In this document: positions 53,300 to 63,878 of the stretch, one piece after another
How positions within the stretch are numbered: position 1 is the first letter of the stretch
How the letters are laid out: each line of letters begins with the position of its first letter
NCBI RefSeq assembly: GCF_006874645.1
Contig: NZ_CP030082.1
Coordinates: forward strand, 62,001 to 126,000
Source: Bdellovibrio sp. ZAP7
GTDB lineage: Bacteria; Bdellovibrionota; Bdellovibrionia; Bdellovibrionales; Bdellovibrionaceae
DNA length: 64,000 nucleotides
Direction: 5' to 3'
Translations under genes and position numbers: made by a program
The notes under the pieces: generated by a model
Database searches by the model: none
What the model was told of the DNA's origin: nothing
What the model saw: the letters and a program-made list of their open reading frames with translations, nothing else

Positions 53300-53836
53300 C
53301 TAAAACAGGTACTGCAAGGTCACGCCAGAGGAAATGTAGTACTGAACATCGCGATTGGAATTGTTAAACATCGCAGTCAATCCATTGTCGAAAATTCGGA
53401 TTCGGTAGCCAATACCGAATCCACTCGGTAAAAACGTATACGTCGTGCCGAATTCAAGCCCATAGCGAAATGCCGTTTCATCATAGTAACCCTTAGATGG
53501 ATACTTGTCTGGAGATCGCATAAAGTAACGATCAGTATTGAGGGCATAAACAGCAAATATCCCAAATTGCAACGGTCTCCAAATATTGCCATTGGTGGGA
53601 GAGTTCCAGCGCGAATATCTGTAAGCGATGTTGGTTTGATAAAAGATTTCGTGTTCAATTTGATAGCCACCTAAAGTCACATCGATGGCATGTTCTGGAA
53701 CCCACTCGTAACTTGCACCGGCCGCAAGAGTTCCCATAAAACCTGCGCGCTCCAAAATCACGCGCCAGTCGTCTGCGTGAGCTGAAGAATTCCACAAGAG
53801 AGAAAATAAAATTAGGGCTTTAGCGAAAGGCTGCAA
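53300..53836 (-). CDS. Small outer-membrane barrel-like protein
   Basis: A 178-residue protein. A signal peptide (FAKALILFSLLWNSSAHA) is followed by aromatic beta strands ending in VTLQYLF, a C-terminal outer-membrane signature. The TTG at 53836 is preferred since GGAGGAAGA precedes it and the signal peptide starts there; it lies 25 bases inside the upstream gene. Last gene of the 55607-53300 operon. Similar in layout to lipid A-modifying or small porin-like barrels, but no active-site motif was recognised. Confidence 0.65.
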   Translation of the reverse strand: MQPFAKALILFSLLWNSSAHADDWRVILERAGFMGTLAAGASYEWVPEHAIDVTLGGYQIEHEIFYQTNIAYRYSRWNSPTNGNIWRPLQFGIFAVYALNTDRYFMRSPDKYPSKGYYDETAFRYGLEFGTTYTFLPSGFGIGYRIRIFDNGLTAMFNNSNRDVQYYISSGVTLQYLF

Positions 53837-54642
53837 TCTTCCTCCAAAGTATCCATGCGTTTGACACAAAACTGTTTCGATGTTGTGTCGATAGTGATAA
53901 TCAACCAGTGTGCACCGTACTCGCTGTCAGATCTCCCGCACTGCATGGTGATCGTGCCATTGTCAGTTCCTAGCTGGTACACATGATTGTGACCATTAAA
54001 GACGACTTTGACCTTAGAGTTCGTCATGACGGCGTCCATGTTGGCAGCATCATCACCAAAGAAACGTTCGGGGTCGCGAAGCGGCGTGTGTGTGAAAATA
54101 AAAACGTTATTCGGCGCAGACGCACCGGTTGCAGTTTCTTTTAACCAGGCGGAATCAAAGTTTTCCGGGCTTTCAAGATTATTGGTATTAAAGAAAATGA
54201 AGCGGTAGTCGCCGCGATCAAAATACATATTCAAGGGACCGAAGGCTTTTTTGAAAAGTTCGGGCCCGGCGCCGATAGAATCGTGATTGCCAATCGCCAT
54301 GACACTAATACCATTCAGACGAGAAATCGCTTCGATGAAAGAGTCATATTCAAGGTTATAGGCAGAATTGGTATAGTCGCCCAGCCCCGCGATAAAATCG
54401 AACGGTTCATTTTGATTGATACCGTATGTGACCTTATCTATGGCTTTATAATTTTGGTGTGGATCTGCAAAAACCGCCAGACGAATTTTACCATCACTAT
54501 CAACTGCTCCAATTTGACCGACATTTTGGGCGTTCAAATTTCTTTCCGGACGAAGAAGCTTGTCCGAAAAAGGTGAATCAACAAACGGAGCGCACGAGCT
54601 TAATGTGACAAAAAATACCAGGTGCAGAAGAATTTTTGTCAT
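53812..54642 (-). CDS. Calcineurin-like metallophosphatase lipoprotein
   Basis: A 276-residue protein with a lipoprotein signal (LHLVFFVTLSSC). It carries the metallophosphoesterase motifs in order: D-x-H in FADPH, GDYTN, GNHD, H in FTHTP and GHNH. The bimetal active site appears complete, so it should hydrolyse phosphomono- or diesters in the periplasm or at the membrane. It overlaps the upstream outer-membrane gene (ATGA) and the downstream barrel gene. The substrate could be a lipid, nucleotide or phosphoprotein. Confidence 0.85.
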   Translation of the reverse strand: MTKILLHLVFFVTLSSCAPFVDSPFSDKLLRPERNLNAQNVGQIGAVDSDGKIRLAVFADPHQNYKAIDKVTYGINQNEPFDFIAGLGDYTNSAYNLEYDSFIEAISRLNGISVMAIGNHDSIGAGPELFKKAFGPLNMYFDRGDYRFIFFNTNNLESPENFDSAWLKETATGASAPNNVFIFTHTPLRDPERFFGDDAANMDAVMTNSKVKVVFNGHNHVYQLGTDNGTITMQCGRSDSEYGAHWLIITIDTTSKQFCVKRMDTLEEDCSLSLKP

Positions 54643-55607
54643 AAACGGAACTCCAAAGCTAATCTGCCGTAAAAGTCTCCCTTAATAGTTTGAGTTTTCG
54701 CATCCGGATGATACAGATGGTCTGTTTGATAAATGCGACGATCACCCGATCCACCGACGGCAAAGGTCACTTGTGTGGTCGAAGTCACGTCACGGGTAAG
54801 ATACGCCTCGGCCAGGATTTCCTGATAGTAGAGACGATGATTGTCTTCGATACGCTCGTTCAGAAGATAGGAGCGCACGGTGAATGCGGTAAAGGCCCCG
54901 ACAGTAGTGTTATCTCCGACATCTGTGGAAACTCGTAAATTAGTTCCAAATGGTGTGGTGAAGAACTGGCCGTGCCAGTCATCTTTGAATATCCAATCAA
55001 CTTTTACATAGGGAAATCCGAAAGAAACCGTTTTGTCTTCAAGTTCGAACGTCATCCCGAAATATGGAAAAGGCTTCCCGTTGTGAAGGCCCCGATTCCC
55101 CGACTGATCAATTCCCAGAAGGTAGCTGTGATCGTTGAATTTTTTAGTGCGATAAATCAGCGCACCATAAAAATAGTTATTGCGGGGTGCACCCCAAGGA
55201 CTGTCGCTGGCGGTGGCATAGGCTGCAAAGACGCTCATCTCGCTACCATCAGTAAAATTTTTCCTGACGCCAAAACCGCCGATCTGATTACTTAAAGAGT
55301 TCGCGATGAAAACGCTTTGATCCCCCAATTCAAAATCGGCACGTCCCAAATTAAGCGCTTCATCGTAAAGTAATGCGGAGGCGGACCACGTCTCTGAATG
55401 AAAAAGTGGAATACGAATACTGCCGCCAGATATACGCACCGGGGAGTTTTTGTAAGTATAAGGCGAAGTCCATAAATCCGAGCGTAAATCGAACATGATC
55501 TCGAGATTCTGATCTTGAATAGTCGGCACGGTACCCAATGGGCCCGCGACTGCAATGGATTGTTGGATTAGAAATCCTGCGATGATGATGGAAAATATTT
55601 TGAGCAC
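54639..55607 (-). CDS. Outer-membrane barrel-like protein
   Basis: A 322-residue protein with a signal peptide (FSIIIAGFLIQQSIAVAG) and long amphipathic beta strands, ending in YGRLALEFRL; the terminal residue is Leu rather than Phe, still compatible with a barrel. First gene of a three-gene operon with the metallophosphatase and the small barrel. No family identified. Confidence 0.65.
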   Translation of the reverse strand: MLKIFSIIIAGFLIQQSIAVAGPLGTVPTIQDQNLEIMFDLRSDLWTSPYTYKNSPVRISGGSIRIPLFHSETWSASALLYDEALNLGRADFELGDQSVFIANSLSNQIGGFGVRKNFTDGSEMSVFAAYATASDSPWGAPRNNYFYGALIYRTKKFNDHSYLLGIDQSGNRGLHNGKPFPYFGMTFELEDKTVSFGFPYVKVDWIFKDDWHGQFFTTPFGTNLRVSTDVGDNTTVGAFTAFTVRSYLLNERIEDNHRLYYQEILAEAYLTRDVTSTTQVTFAVGGSGDRRIYQTDHLYHPDAKTQTIKGDFYGRLALEFRL

Positions 55608-55714
55608 TTTTAATTTTTAAATTTGCTACTCGATAGAGTCATCTGAAATATCGCACGAGTGTTTTATAATACATCTTGTACCCCAAAACTCTTTTAGTTA
55701 GCATTTCACAGTAC

Positions 55715-56290
55715 ATGAGTTGTTTTAAATTTTTTGCCAAATGGCTGTTGAGCTTGTTAGTGATTGGACTTGTTGCATGTGCAGATCAAGGTTCATCCTC
55801 TCCAGCGATTCCAGATAATTCAAATCAGAATAACGGGGATAGTCCCGACGTTATCGAATACGCGCGTGGGTCTATCAAAGGTCGCGACTGGAGCTATGTT
55901 CAAGGCCGTGCGGTTATCTTTAAAAGAAATAACAAAAACTTTTTAGAGATTCGTTTATGGAATGAGCGATTCGATAATCCATGCGCCGTTGCGGTTGGAA
56001 CGAACACTCAAGTGCGAATGTATGCCCCCTACTCGCAAGGTACCTGGCGAATTGATCCTTTGGATCCCTTTTCATTGATTCCGACTGTGATCTTTTCTGA
56101 CTACTCTGCCGGTTCTCATGCGCGTGGAAATTTGATTGCTGATCAGGGCGCTATATCCGTGAATGTCATAAAAAATGATATGGTAAGCGGGGTGGTCCAA
56201 GGACGCTTTACCCCTGCTGATGTGGGTGCGACACATATATATGGAAGATTTAGTGTTCCATTGTGTACGCCCTTATTCGGCTCATATTGA
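55715..56290 (+). CDS. Lipoprotein of unknown function
   Basis: A 191-residue protein with a lipoprotein signal (FAKWLLSLLVIGLVAC, lipobox LVAC) and a polar Asn/Ser linker (SSSPAIPDNSNQNNGDS), then a ~140-residue beta-rich domain with two cysteines (NPCAVAV, PLCTP). ATG 55715 gives the best signal peptide; upstream TTG 55676 is possible. There is no good ribosome site. It is divergent from the 54639 operon. I do not recognise it. Confidence 0.65.
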   Translation: MSCFKFFAKWLLSLLVIGLVACADQGSSSPAIPDNSNQNNGDSPDVIEYARGSIKGRDWSYVQGRAVIFKRNNKNFLEIRLWNERFDNPCAVAVGTNTQVRMYAPYSQGTWRIDPLDPFSLIPTVIFSDYSAGSHARGNLIADQGAISVNVIKNDMVSGVVQGRFTPADVGATHIYGRFSVPLCTPLFGSY

Positions 56291-56410
56291 CACAAAAAGG
56301 CCCTGAATACGTTTCAAATCTTATATATTGCTTATGGAGCCTAAATAGGCCGGGCATAAACATTGAATTCCTGGAATCCGAATCACGTATGTTGGAAACT
56401 TGGAGGATCG

Positions 56411-56989
56411 ATGAACCTTGTTAAGCACCTTTCTTTGGTGGCCGTTATTTATGTAACTGCAACAGCTTTGTCTGTGCAGGCGGCGGCGCCATCGAAACAA
56501 TTCATCATCCCAATGCGTTCGACGGTGGCTGCTCCTCAAGTTCAAGCGCCAAAGTTTAAAAGTTATCGTGAGTGGAAAACTGAAATGGTTAGCACTGCTC
56601 AAATGAAAGTTACCTACCTGAAAACTCAAATTGATTCTAAGAAAATGAACCGTCGTGCTGCTTCTGGTACAGATCCGAATCTTGCTCGTGGAAGAAATAA
56701 TCTTGAAGCGGTGGCATCTCAGGATATCTCTGTGGAAAAAATGGAAAAGCAACTTCGCGAAGAGCAGTATGACCTGGAAGTTGCGAAAGATTTGTCAGTG
56801 ACGGACTATTTTGCCGGCTATTTGACAAAGGTTCCAGATAAGAAAGCGGCTTTCAAGGAAGTGGCTGGTAAGCTTTCTCCTGAAGAAGTGGCCGAGTTGA
56901 TGAATGCCTATGCGAACTCTGTATTTGGCGCCCATGCGTCAGACCTTCCTGTGAGTGCTACGAACACAAGCAAAGAGTCCGTTCGATAA
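56411..56989 (+). CDS. Exported helical hypothetical protein
   Basis: A 192-residue protein with a signal peptide (LVKHLSLVAVIYVTATALSVQA) and a charged, mainly helical mature region, including a possible coiled coil (SVEKMEKQLREEQYDLEVAKDL) and a KLSPEEVAELMNAYA segment. ATG 56411 follows a strong TTGGAGGATCG site. Monocistronic, upstream of groES. Family unknown. Confidence 0.7.
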   Translation: MNLVKHLSLVAVIYVTATALSVQAAAPSKQFIIPMRSTVAAPQVQAPKFKSYREWKTEMVSTAQMKVTYLKTQIDSKKMNRRAASGTDPNLARGRNNLEAVASQDISVEKMEKQLREEQYDLEVAKDLSVTDYFAGYLTKVPDKKAAFKEVAGKLSPEEVAELMNAYANSVFGAHASDLPVSATNTSKESVR

Positions 56990-57116
56990 TCTGACTTTCC
57001 CCTCTTTAATTCCCTACAAATCATCTTAGCTTTGCGCGTTAAGCGTGCGGAGCTGCTGGTTTTCAATCAAACCGAGTCCAAAGTCATTTTACCGCAAAAA
57101 ATTTCACTCCCGCGGC

Positions 57117-57146
57117 TTGACGTTTTCTCAGGGGGGTTCATATTAC
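57117..57146 (+). promoter_or_regulatory. Possible groES promoter
   Basis: TTGACG (57117-57122) is followed at 17-18 bases by ATATTAC (57140-57146), a plausible housekeeping-type -35/-10 pair about 50 bases upstream of groES. The intervening GGGGGG does not fit the consensus heat-shock (sigma-32) element well. No CIRCE operator was found in the ~200-base gap. Confidence 0.35.
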
Positions 57147-57197
57147 CTCCATCTATAATTATAACTTAATCAGTTCTAATAACCGGAGGAATACACA

Positions 57198-57500
57198 ATG
57201 GCTAAGAACGAAATCGGCGTTCGTCCGCTTCATGACAGAATTCTTGTTCGCAGAATGGCGGAAGAAGAAAAAACTGCAGGCGGTCTTTTCATCCCTGATA
57301 CAGCAAAAGAAAAACCACAAAAAGGTGAAATCATCGCGACTGGTAAAGGTCGTGTAACTGAAGACGGCAAAATTTTGCCTCTTGAAGTTAAAGTTGGCGA
57401 CAAAGTTCTTTTCAGCAAATACGCAGGAACTGAGTTGAAACTTGAAGGCGCAGAATACTTGATGATGCGCGAAGAAGACATCCTAGGCGTTTTTAACTAA
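57198..57500 (+). CDS. groES: Co-chaperonin GroES
   Basis: A 100-residue protein with the GroES layout: [12 protein letters not shown] start, mobile loop around [17 protein letters not shown] with the GroEL-binding GGLFIP residues, and C-terminal [16 protein letters not shown]. It forms the heptameric lid of GroEL. GGAGGAATACACA precedes the ATG. groEL follows after 28 bases. Confidence 0.98.
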   Translation: MAKNEIGVRPLHDRILVRRMAEEEKTAGGLFIPDTAKEKPQKGEIIATGKGRVTEDGKILPLEVKVGDKVLFSKYAGTELKLEGAEYLMMREEDILGVFN

Positions 57501-57525
57501 TCGAATAAATTTAAGTACGGAGTAA

Positions 57526-59175
<1,650 letters not shown>

Positions 59176-59207
59176 GCCCCAAGCTTACATTAGCTTTCCA
59201 AAAAAAT

Positions 59208-59240
59208 AAAAAGCCTGAGTTTTGCGACTCAGGCTTTTTT
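59208..59240 (+). terminator. Intrinsic terminator after groEL
   Basis: The stem AAGCCTGAGT/ACTCAGGCTT (59211-59220 with 59227-59236) with a T run; A-rich on the other side, so it could also act on the convergent minus gene at 59278. Confidence 0.92.
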
Positions 59241-59277
59241 TATGCGCTGTTTGCTATCAAAAAGCGGCAGGCACTTT

Positions 59278-60846
59278 TTAGAAGAGGTACTGGATGCCTC
59301 CCATGAGGGTTGTCATTTTGTGGCTGACGGTGCTGCGATCGGCGCCACCCTTGTAGTCGGAACTGAAGTTTTCAAATAGCAACTCACCTTTAATCGCAAA
59401 TTTCTGTCTTAGGCGATAGTTTCCAAAGAAACTGAAGCTGTTGATTTTGCTGCTGTTACCGCCACCGGAATTTGGGCTTTCGCTCATGGTTGGATTTAGG
59501 AATAAATCAAAACGACCACCAAGCTCCACCGGGATTTCTGGGCCCAGTGGGAATGAGCCACCCAGGCTCATCAGCAACCCACCATACTTGTTGGATGTGA
59601 AGGCCAGCGGTGTGCTGTCGTCGATTTTAAAGTTGGTATCTTGGTATCCAGCGCTGACTTGGATTTTCGGTCCAAAGAAATCGTTGCTCAGTAAAAAATT
59701 ATATCCTCCCGTTACGGAATACTGGGACATCGATTCATTCAAAGAGCTGGGAGAAGAGCCTGCAAGGCTGTTGTCGATAGAGAATACCGATTGACGAAGG
59801 GATGCGCCCACGAACCATTCTGGGTTCAACCACAGCTCGCCACGGATCAATAAATTAGGAGCAAGGCTGGCGTTACCAGAGATCGATTGTGCTGAAGGCG
59901 AAGTGATCTTTACGTTTTGAGTATACGAAGAAAAGCCTGCAAGCACTTCCACTTTACCGTATTGGGGAGCTGGTTCCGGAGTCCACTCTTTAGGGTCGTC
60001 ACCGAAAGCCACGTCTTTATCAGGGCGTGTTGTAACATCGGTCAGAATTTTTCCAGATGGAGTCGTGATGGGTGTTGCGTATTTTACGAATTCATCTGGC
60101 ATGACTTTCGAGCCGACTGCGATCACTCCTGGTTCTTTTTCAAGTTCAATGTAACCAAAGCTTAGGTACGGTTCCACTTTGAAAAGCTTTACGCGTCCCA
60201 ATACTTCTTTTTCAGTGCTCACCAGAATCTTCAATTTCGGATGACGATTTACCTTGATGATTTGAACAACAGAAACGCGGCTATCGGGTTTTAAACCATA
60301 GTTGCTACCTAAGTTCAAAGTCACTTGCTGACCACGACGACTTAGAATAACCGCGCGGAATGGCATGCGGTTCTTGATATTGTTAAACAAAATGCTCGCC
60401 TGCATTTTGATATCAGCCGTATCAAAGCCTTTGTAATCTGTTAGTGTTTCTTGAGTCAGCGGCAAACCTTCGCGGCCGACAAATAAAGTCAGGGTTATGG
60501 AAATACCGCGAGGTCCACGAATAATTTTTGAAGTGATGGCAGCATCCGCTTTTGCCGTTTGCAAAAGTTTTTGAACTTCGGCGGGGTTCTCATCCAAAGT
60601 CTCTGATTTTATTTCCAGGTTTTTTGGATAATTCACCAAAGACCACTGTTTGTCTTCGTTCAATTGAGTGCGAATTTGCTCCTCAACGGGTTTCGCGTAA
60701 ATGCCACCAATGTTGTCCGTAGTGGGAACTAAAACGATAGACTTGATCGCCAGATCTTGGTCGACAGTGCTGACGTATGCGTTCTGGGCAAAGGTCTTAA
60801 AGCTAAGTGCAAAAACCACGGTGCTAATGAGCATTTTTATTTTCAT
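59278..60846 (-). CDS. Exported two-domain protein with C-terminal outer-membrane barrel
   Basis: A 522-residue protein. The signal peptide (MLISTVVFALSFKTFAQ) is followed by a ~270-residue periplasmic-type domain, beginning with a TolB-N-like sequence (SIVLVPTTDNIGGIYAKPVEEQI) and including a strand region with GSNYGLKPDSRVSVVQ. The final ~220 residues look like an eight-stranded barrel ending in MGGIQYLF. It may tether a periplasmic domain to the outer membrane. Divergent from the 60923 barrel gene with 76 bases between. No family name can be given. Confidence 0.7.
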   Translation of the reverse strand: MKIKMLISTVVFALSFKTFAQNAYVSTVDQDLAIKSIVLVPTTDNIGGIYAKPVEEQIRTQLNEDKQWSLVNYPKNLEIKSETLDENPAEVQKLLQTAKADAAITSKIIRGPRGISITLTLFVGREGLPLTQETLTDYKGFDTADIKMQASILFNNIKNRMPFRAVILSRRGQQVTLNLGSNYGLKPDSRVSVVQIIKVNRHPKLKILVSTEKEVLGRVKLFKVEPYLSFGYIELEKEPGVIAVGSKVMPDEFVKYATPITTPSGKILTDVTTRPDKDVAFGDDPKEWTPEPAPQYGKVEVLAGFSSYTQNVKITSPSAQSISGNASLAPNLLIRGELWLNPEWFVGASLRQSVFSIDNSLAGSSPSSLNESMSQYSVTGGYNFLLSNDFFGPKIQVSAGYQDTNFKIDDSTPLAFTSNKYGGLLMSLGGSFPLGPEIPVELGGRFDLFLNPTMSESPNSGGGNSSKINSFSFFGNYRLRQKFAIKGELLFENFSSDYKGGADRSTVSHKMTTLMGGIQYLF

Positions 60847-60922
60847 ATTTTAATTCTGCACGGTGAATGAAAAGTCGTCAATTTTGGGTCAAGTAATTCG
60901 GACCGTTGCCGAAACTATTTTT

Positions 60923-62086
60923 ATGAAATTTCATTCTCAAATTACTTTATTGATCGCCGCTGCTTTGATGTCTTCAACTTCTTATGCACAGTCTAGTCTG
61001 GAAGGGTTTTCGACTGGACGTTATGAGGTTCGTAAGACGGTAACTCCGCCTGCAAAAACAAAGCGAAATCCTGCGCAAGCGGTAACAGCTGAATCTGTGG
61101 AAGCAAAAAAAGCGGACCCAGGGGTAGCAACTTCAGCCGCGGTAGCAGCCGCGACGACAGCGGCACCTCAAGCATCAGCGACGACGGCGACAGCGGTGGC
61201 CGTTGTAACTACGACACCAGCCACGACACCGGCTCCATCAGTTGCTCCCGGACCCTCTGCGACTCCTGTCGTGATGGCAGAACCAAGCATCGGGGATCAG
61301 GCCGAAGCTTTATTCACGAATAAAGCTGATAAAATCTATGACTACTATGCGGAAGCTATTCACCCAGATGATATTCGTAACAATCGCTTGGAAGTCGAGA
61401 TTTCTCCTGTGGCAGTTTATAATGAATCAAAATCAAACTATTCATTCCGGGAGTATCAAAGCTTTTATGATGCCCTTCGCTTTAAAGCGAACGTTTGGCT
61501 AACACCTCTAATTGGGGTGAGCGGAAAATTTATGTTCTCGATGACTTCGGACATTGATTCTATGGAAGCGGATAAATCCCGTGTACCAGCCAAATATGAA
61601 TTTTTAGATTTAGGTTTGAATTTCCGTAAGTACTTCGGTAATTCTCGCAAGTCAAACTCCCTGGAGTTTTCAATTCTTTATAGCCAGAATAAAATGAACA
61701 CGCCAAGCGATGCTGAAAACCGTATGCGTATCAGCAGCACAGGATTTGGCTTGGGTCTGAAAGCCCGCATTCCAACTTCGGTGGAATACGCTTGGGTATT
61801 GGGCGGAAGTTTCTTTCCGCGTTTACAACATAAAGAGTCAACAACCAGCACGGGTGTAAACTCGGGCAACGTGGAGGAGAGCTCTCGCTTAGGTGTTGAG
61901 TTCGGTGGGGAGTGGCGTCTGTCACGCTCTAGCCAGCTTCTATGGGGTCTGGAAGCATCTGCTGAACGAAATATGTTTGATGGACCTACCAGTCAACCCG
62001 ACCCAAGTACGGGTTCTACCCCTAAGAACGTCAGCGTGACGAATTCGTTGTATCTGTTCTCCCTAGGCTATCGTTGGGGCCAATAA
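60923..62086 (+). CDS. Outer-membrane barrel with Ala/Thr/Pro-rich linker
   Basis: A 387-residue protein. A signal peptide (FHSQITLLIAAALMSSTSYAQ) is followed by a ~100-residue low-complexity Ala/Thr/Pro/Val stretch (residues ~50-135), then a barrel-like domain with paired amphipathic strands ending in LFSLGYRWGQ. The linker may cross or contact peptidoglycan. ATG 60923 is preferred; the upstream 20 codons lack signal-peptide character. The adjacent divergent gene also encodes a barrel, so the two might be co-regulated. Confidence 0.68.
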   Translation: MKFHSQITLLIAAALMSSTSYAQSSLEGFSTGRYEVRKTVTPPAKTKRNPAQAVTAESVEAKKADPGVATSAAVAAATTAAPQASATTATAVAVVTTTPATTPAPSVAPGPSATPVVMAEPSIGDQAEALFTNKADKIYDYYAEAIHPDDIRNNRLEVEISPVAVYNESKSNYSFREYQSFYDALRFKANVWLTPLIGVSGKFMFSMTSDIDSMEADKSRVPAKYEFLDLGLNFRKYFGNSRKSNSLEFSILYSQNKMNTPSDAENRMRISSTGFGLGLKARIPTSVEYAWVLGGSFFPRLQHKESTTSTGVNSGNVEESSRLGVEFGGEWRLSRSSQLLWGLEASAERNMFDGPTSQPDPSTGSTPKNVSVTNSLYLFSLGYRWGQ

Positions 62087-62128
62087 AATCCACTCATCAA
62101 AAGGCTGCATGGCTTCTATACTGAAGCC

Positions 62129-62521
62129 ATGAAGATACGTTTCACTGTTATCGATGATGCCGCATTTCTGCGCGAGCTGATTAAAAATATCATGAGCTCT
62201 GCTGGACACATTTGTGTCGGTGAAGCAGAAAATGGAAACGATGGCATTCGCCTGGTTTCTTCTGTTCTGCCCGATCTTGTATTCCTGGATATGGTAATGC
62301 CGTTACGTAATGGCTTAGAGTCTGCCCGCGCGATCAAAGAATCTCATCCTGACATTATGATCATTGGATGCTCGACGATTGATAGCGACGCCATGATTGA
62401 AAAAGCGCACGAAGCTGGCTTTGATGCCTATATCACTAAGCCGTTCACCAAAGAGAATTTATTAATGGTCGTTTCAAAAGTGTTACCGCAGGCGGGAGAA
62501 TCAACACATGGAAGAACTTAA
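62129..62521 (+). CDS. Single-domain CheY-like response regulator
   Basis: A 130-residue receiver domain only: acidic pair in VIDDAAFLR, phospho-acceptor Asp in LVFLDMVMP, and the conserved Lys in ITKPFTKENL. With no output domain it must act by protein contact, for example on a flagellar switch, kinase or motility system. Its end overlaps the next gene by 14 bases, so the two are coupled. Confidence 0.92.
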   Translation: MKIRFTVIDDAAFLRELIKNIMSSAGHICVGEAENGNDGIRLVSSVLPDLVFLDMVMPLRNGLESARAIKESHPDIMIIGCSTIDSDAMIEKAHEAGFDAYITKPFTKENLLMVVSKVLPQAGESTHGRT

Positions 62522-62768
62522 ATTTGTATTGAAGACTTTGGCATTCACGATGGTTTTGATTGTGCTTGCTCAGGTAAAAGTTGGTGGGGCTTCAATTGAA
62601 TCCTACACATTTCGCTGGTTGCAAAGATCGACGGTGTCTCAGTACATTCAAAGTGCGGCTGCAGGTGGCGCAATGGCTTTAAAAAATCTGACAGTTCACG
62701 TAAAAGATGGCGTGGTTAGCACTGTCGACGGTTTCCAGGAAGGCTCTCACGAAAAGGCTGTTCGTTAA
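62508..62768 (+). CDS. Small membrane-anchored protein coupled to the response regulator
   Basis: An 86-residue protein with one N-terminal hydrophobic segment (FVLKTLAFTMVLIVLAQV) and a short soluble tail rich in Ala, Val and Gly. It overlaps the CheY-like gene by 14 bases. Its stop abuts the stop of the minus-strand gene at 62769. The family is not recognised; the coupling suggests a partner of the regulator. Confidence 0.65.
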   Translation: MEELKFVLKTLAFTMVLIVLAQVKVGGASIESYTFRWLQRSTVSQYIQSAAAGGAMALKNLTVHVKDGVVSTVDGFQEGSHEKAVR

Positions 62769-62951
62769 TTATCTAACGGCTTTTGTTGTTTTAGTAGAAG
62801 CAACAGATACAGATGATTGAGTCTTAGCAGCGATATTTGAAGATGTTGCTGCTGTGTTTTTGAAAAGACCGTTGTTAGAGCGTGGGCATGAACCGTAAGA
62901 AGTTGAAGACATTGCCAAAGCTGCGATTACGATAAGTGTTGCTAGTTTCAT
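62769..62951 (-). CDS. Very small secreted Ser/Thr/Ala-rich protein
   Basis: A 60-residue precursor: signal peptide (KLATLIVIAALAMSSTSYG) plus a ~40-residue polar tail with one cysteine near the cleavage site and a C-terminal TKTTKAVR. ATG 62951 follows AAAGGAGTTCAC, which fixes the start; the longer frame from 62996 is rejected. The tail resembles that of the 63198 product (STKTKAVKGIR). Confidence 0.65.
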   Translation of the reverse strand: MKLATLIVIAALAMSSTSYGSCPRSNNGLFKNTAATSSNIAAKTQSSVSVASTKTTKAVR

Positions 62952-63133
62952 GTGAACTCCTTTGTGCGTTGGATACTTACATCTAATGCATCCCACATGC
63001 CAAAGAAGGCGTTTCAGACTGAGAATTCAGTCACGAAGAATCAAGGACTTAGAAATTTCAAATCTCAAAATGAGACACGCGTGCCAAGCGACGCCGTTTT
63101 GCGCGCACCTGTGACAAGGCATTGATCATTACC

Positions 63134-63176
63134 CAAAAAGGAGTGAACGACCTGGGGGTTGAAGGTCGCTCACTCG
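63134..63176 (-). terminator. Intrinsic terminator of the 63198 gene
   Basis: Interrupted stem GAGTGA-CGACCT / AGGTCG-TCACTC (63141-63153 with 63163-63175). On the minus strand it is followed by CTTTTTGGG. It lies 22 bases past the stop of the minus gene. The remainder of the 62952-63197 gap holds no gene. Confidence 0.75.
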
Positions 63177-63197
63177 GTAAGGGCTTTAATCAACATT

Positions 63198-63407
63198 TTA
63201 AGAGCCTCGAATACCTTTAACAGCTTTGGTTTTTGTTGAACCAGAAGATGAAGTGTTCTTGGCCATCTTGTAGTCGGAAGCTGTTTTATCCATCATGCGA
63301 CCCGCGATCTTTTGATTGCAAATTGGCGCTGCCGTGGATACAGATGCATGGGATACAGACGCAGCTGTGGCAATAGTTACCGCGATCATCAATGTAATAG
63401 CTTTCAT
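63198..63407 (-). CDS. Very small secreted protein, relative of the 62769 product
   Basis: A 69-residue precursor with a signal peptide (KAITLMIAVTIATAASVSHA), one cysteine (PICNQK) and a Ser/Thr/Lys-rich tail. AAAGGAGATAGT precedes the ATG. The tail motif and layout match the neighbouring 62769 gene, suggesting an old duplication. Own terminator downstream. Function unknown; a small periplasmic or surface peptide. Confidence 0.65.
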   Translation of the reverse strand: MKAITLMIAVTIATAASVSHASVSTAAPICNQKIAGRMMDKTASDYKMAKNTSSSGSTKTKAVKGIRGS

Positions 63408-63532
63408 ACTATCTCCTTTGAAGTGAAATAAGACTTCATAGAGGTGTATTGCAGCGGGTGTGCCAGAATGCCCGTCTCAGGGTGGGATGTAATCTTTGTG
63501 ATATCAATAGGTTAGGGATTAGAGGGGCGAAA

Positions 63533-63564
63533 TAAAAAAGGCTCTCTTTGCAGAGAGCCTTTTT
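63533..63564 (-). terminator. Intrinsic terminator of the 63594 gene
   Basis: The stem GGCTCTC/GAGAGCC (63540-63546 with 63553-63559) is flanked by A and T runs on both sides; it ends the small secreted-protein operon on the minus strand. Confidence 0.88.
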
Positions 63565-63593
63565 AGGCGCTTCCATTGTTTAGGAAGTTAACA

Positions 63594-63866
63594 CTAATCG
63601 TTTAAGCCGCCTTGGCCTTTTGCAGGTGTAGTGTCTGAAGACCCAGCGCCTGTCTTTTGAGAAGGATTTGTGTTTTTTGTAAGAGGTACGTCAGTTACGT
63701 GTTTGTTTGCGCAATTAGCACAGCCTTCTTTATTGAGTCCGCCAGTTGTTCCTGTTTTTTGATCAGGATAGCCAATCTTTTCATTGGATTGGTCACCGCT
63801 AACTGACTGCGCTTGAGCCGCTGTTGCCATCAGAGTACATACCGCCACTAACAATATTTTCTTCAT
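63594..63866 (-). CDS. Small secreted protein with CxxC motif
   Basis: A 90-residue precursor with a signal peptide (KKILLVAVCTLMATAAQAQ) and a Gly/Ser/Thr/Asn-rich mature chain containing CANC, a possible metal or redox site. AAGGAGAGATTGTT precedes the ATG and overlaps the stop of the upstream partial gene by two bases, so the two genes form an operon. Family unknown. Confidence 0.65.
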   Translation of the reverse strand: MKKILLVAVCTLMATAAQAQSVSGDQSNEKIGYPDQKTGTTGGLNKEGCANCANKHVTDVPLTKNTNPSQKTGAGSSDTTPAKGQGGLND

Positions 63867-63878
63867 AACAATCTCTCC

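Noticed and set aside
57000-57197. CIRCE (HrcA) operator upstream of groES
   Set aside because: The TTAGCACTC-N9-GAGTGCTAA pattern is not present; only weak partial matches near 57028.
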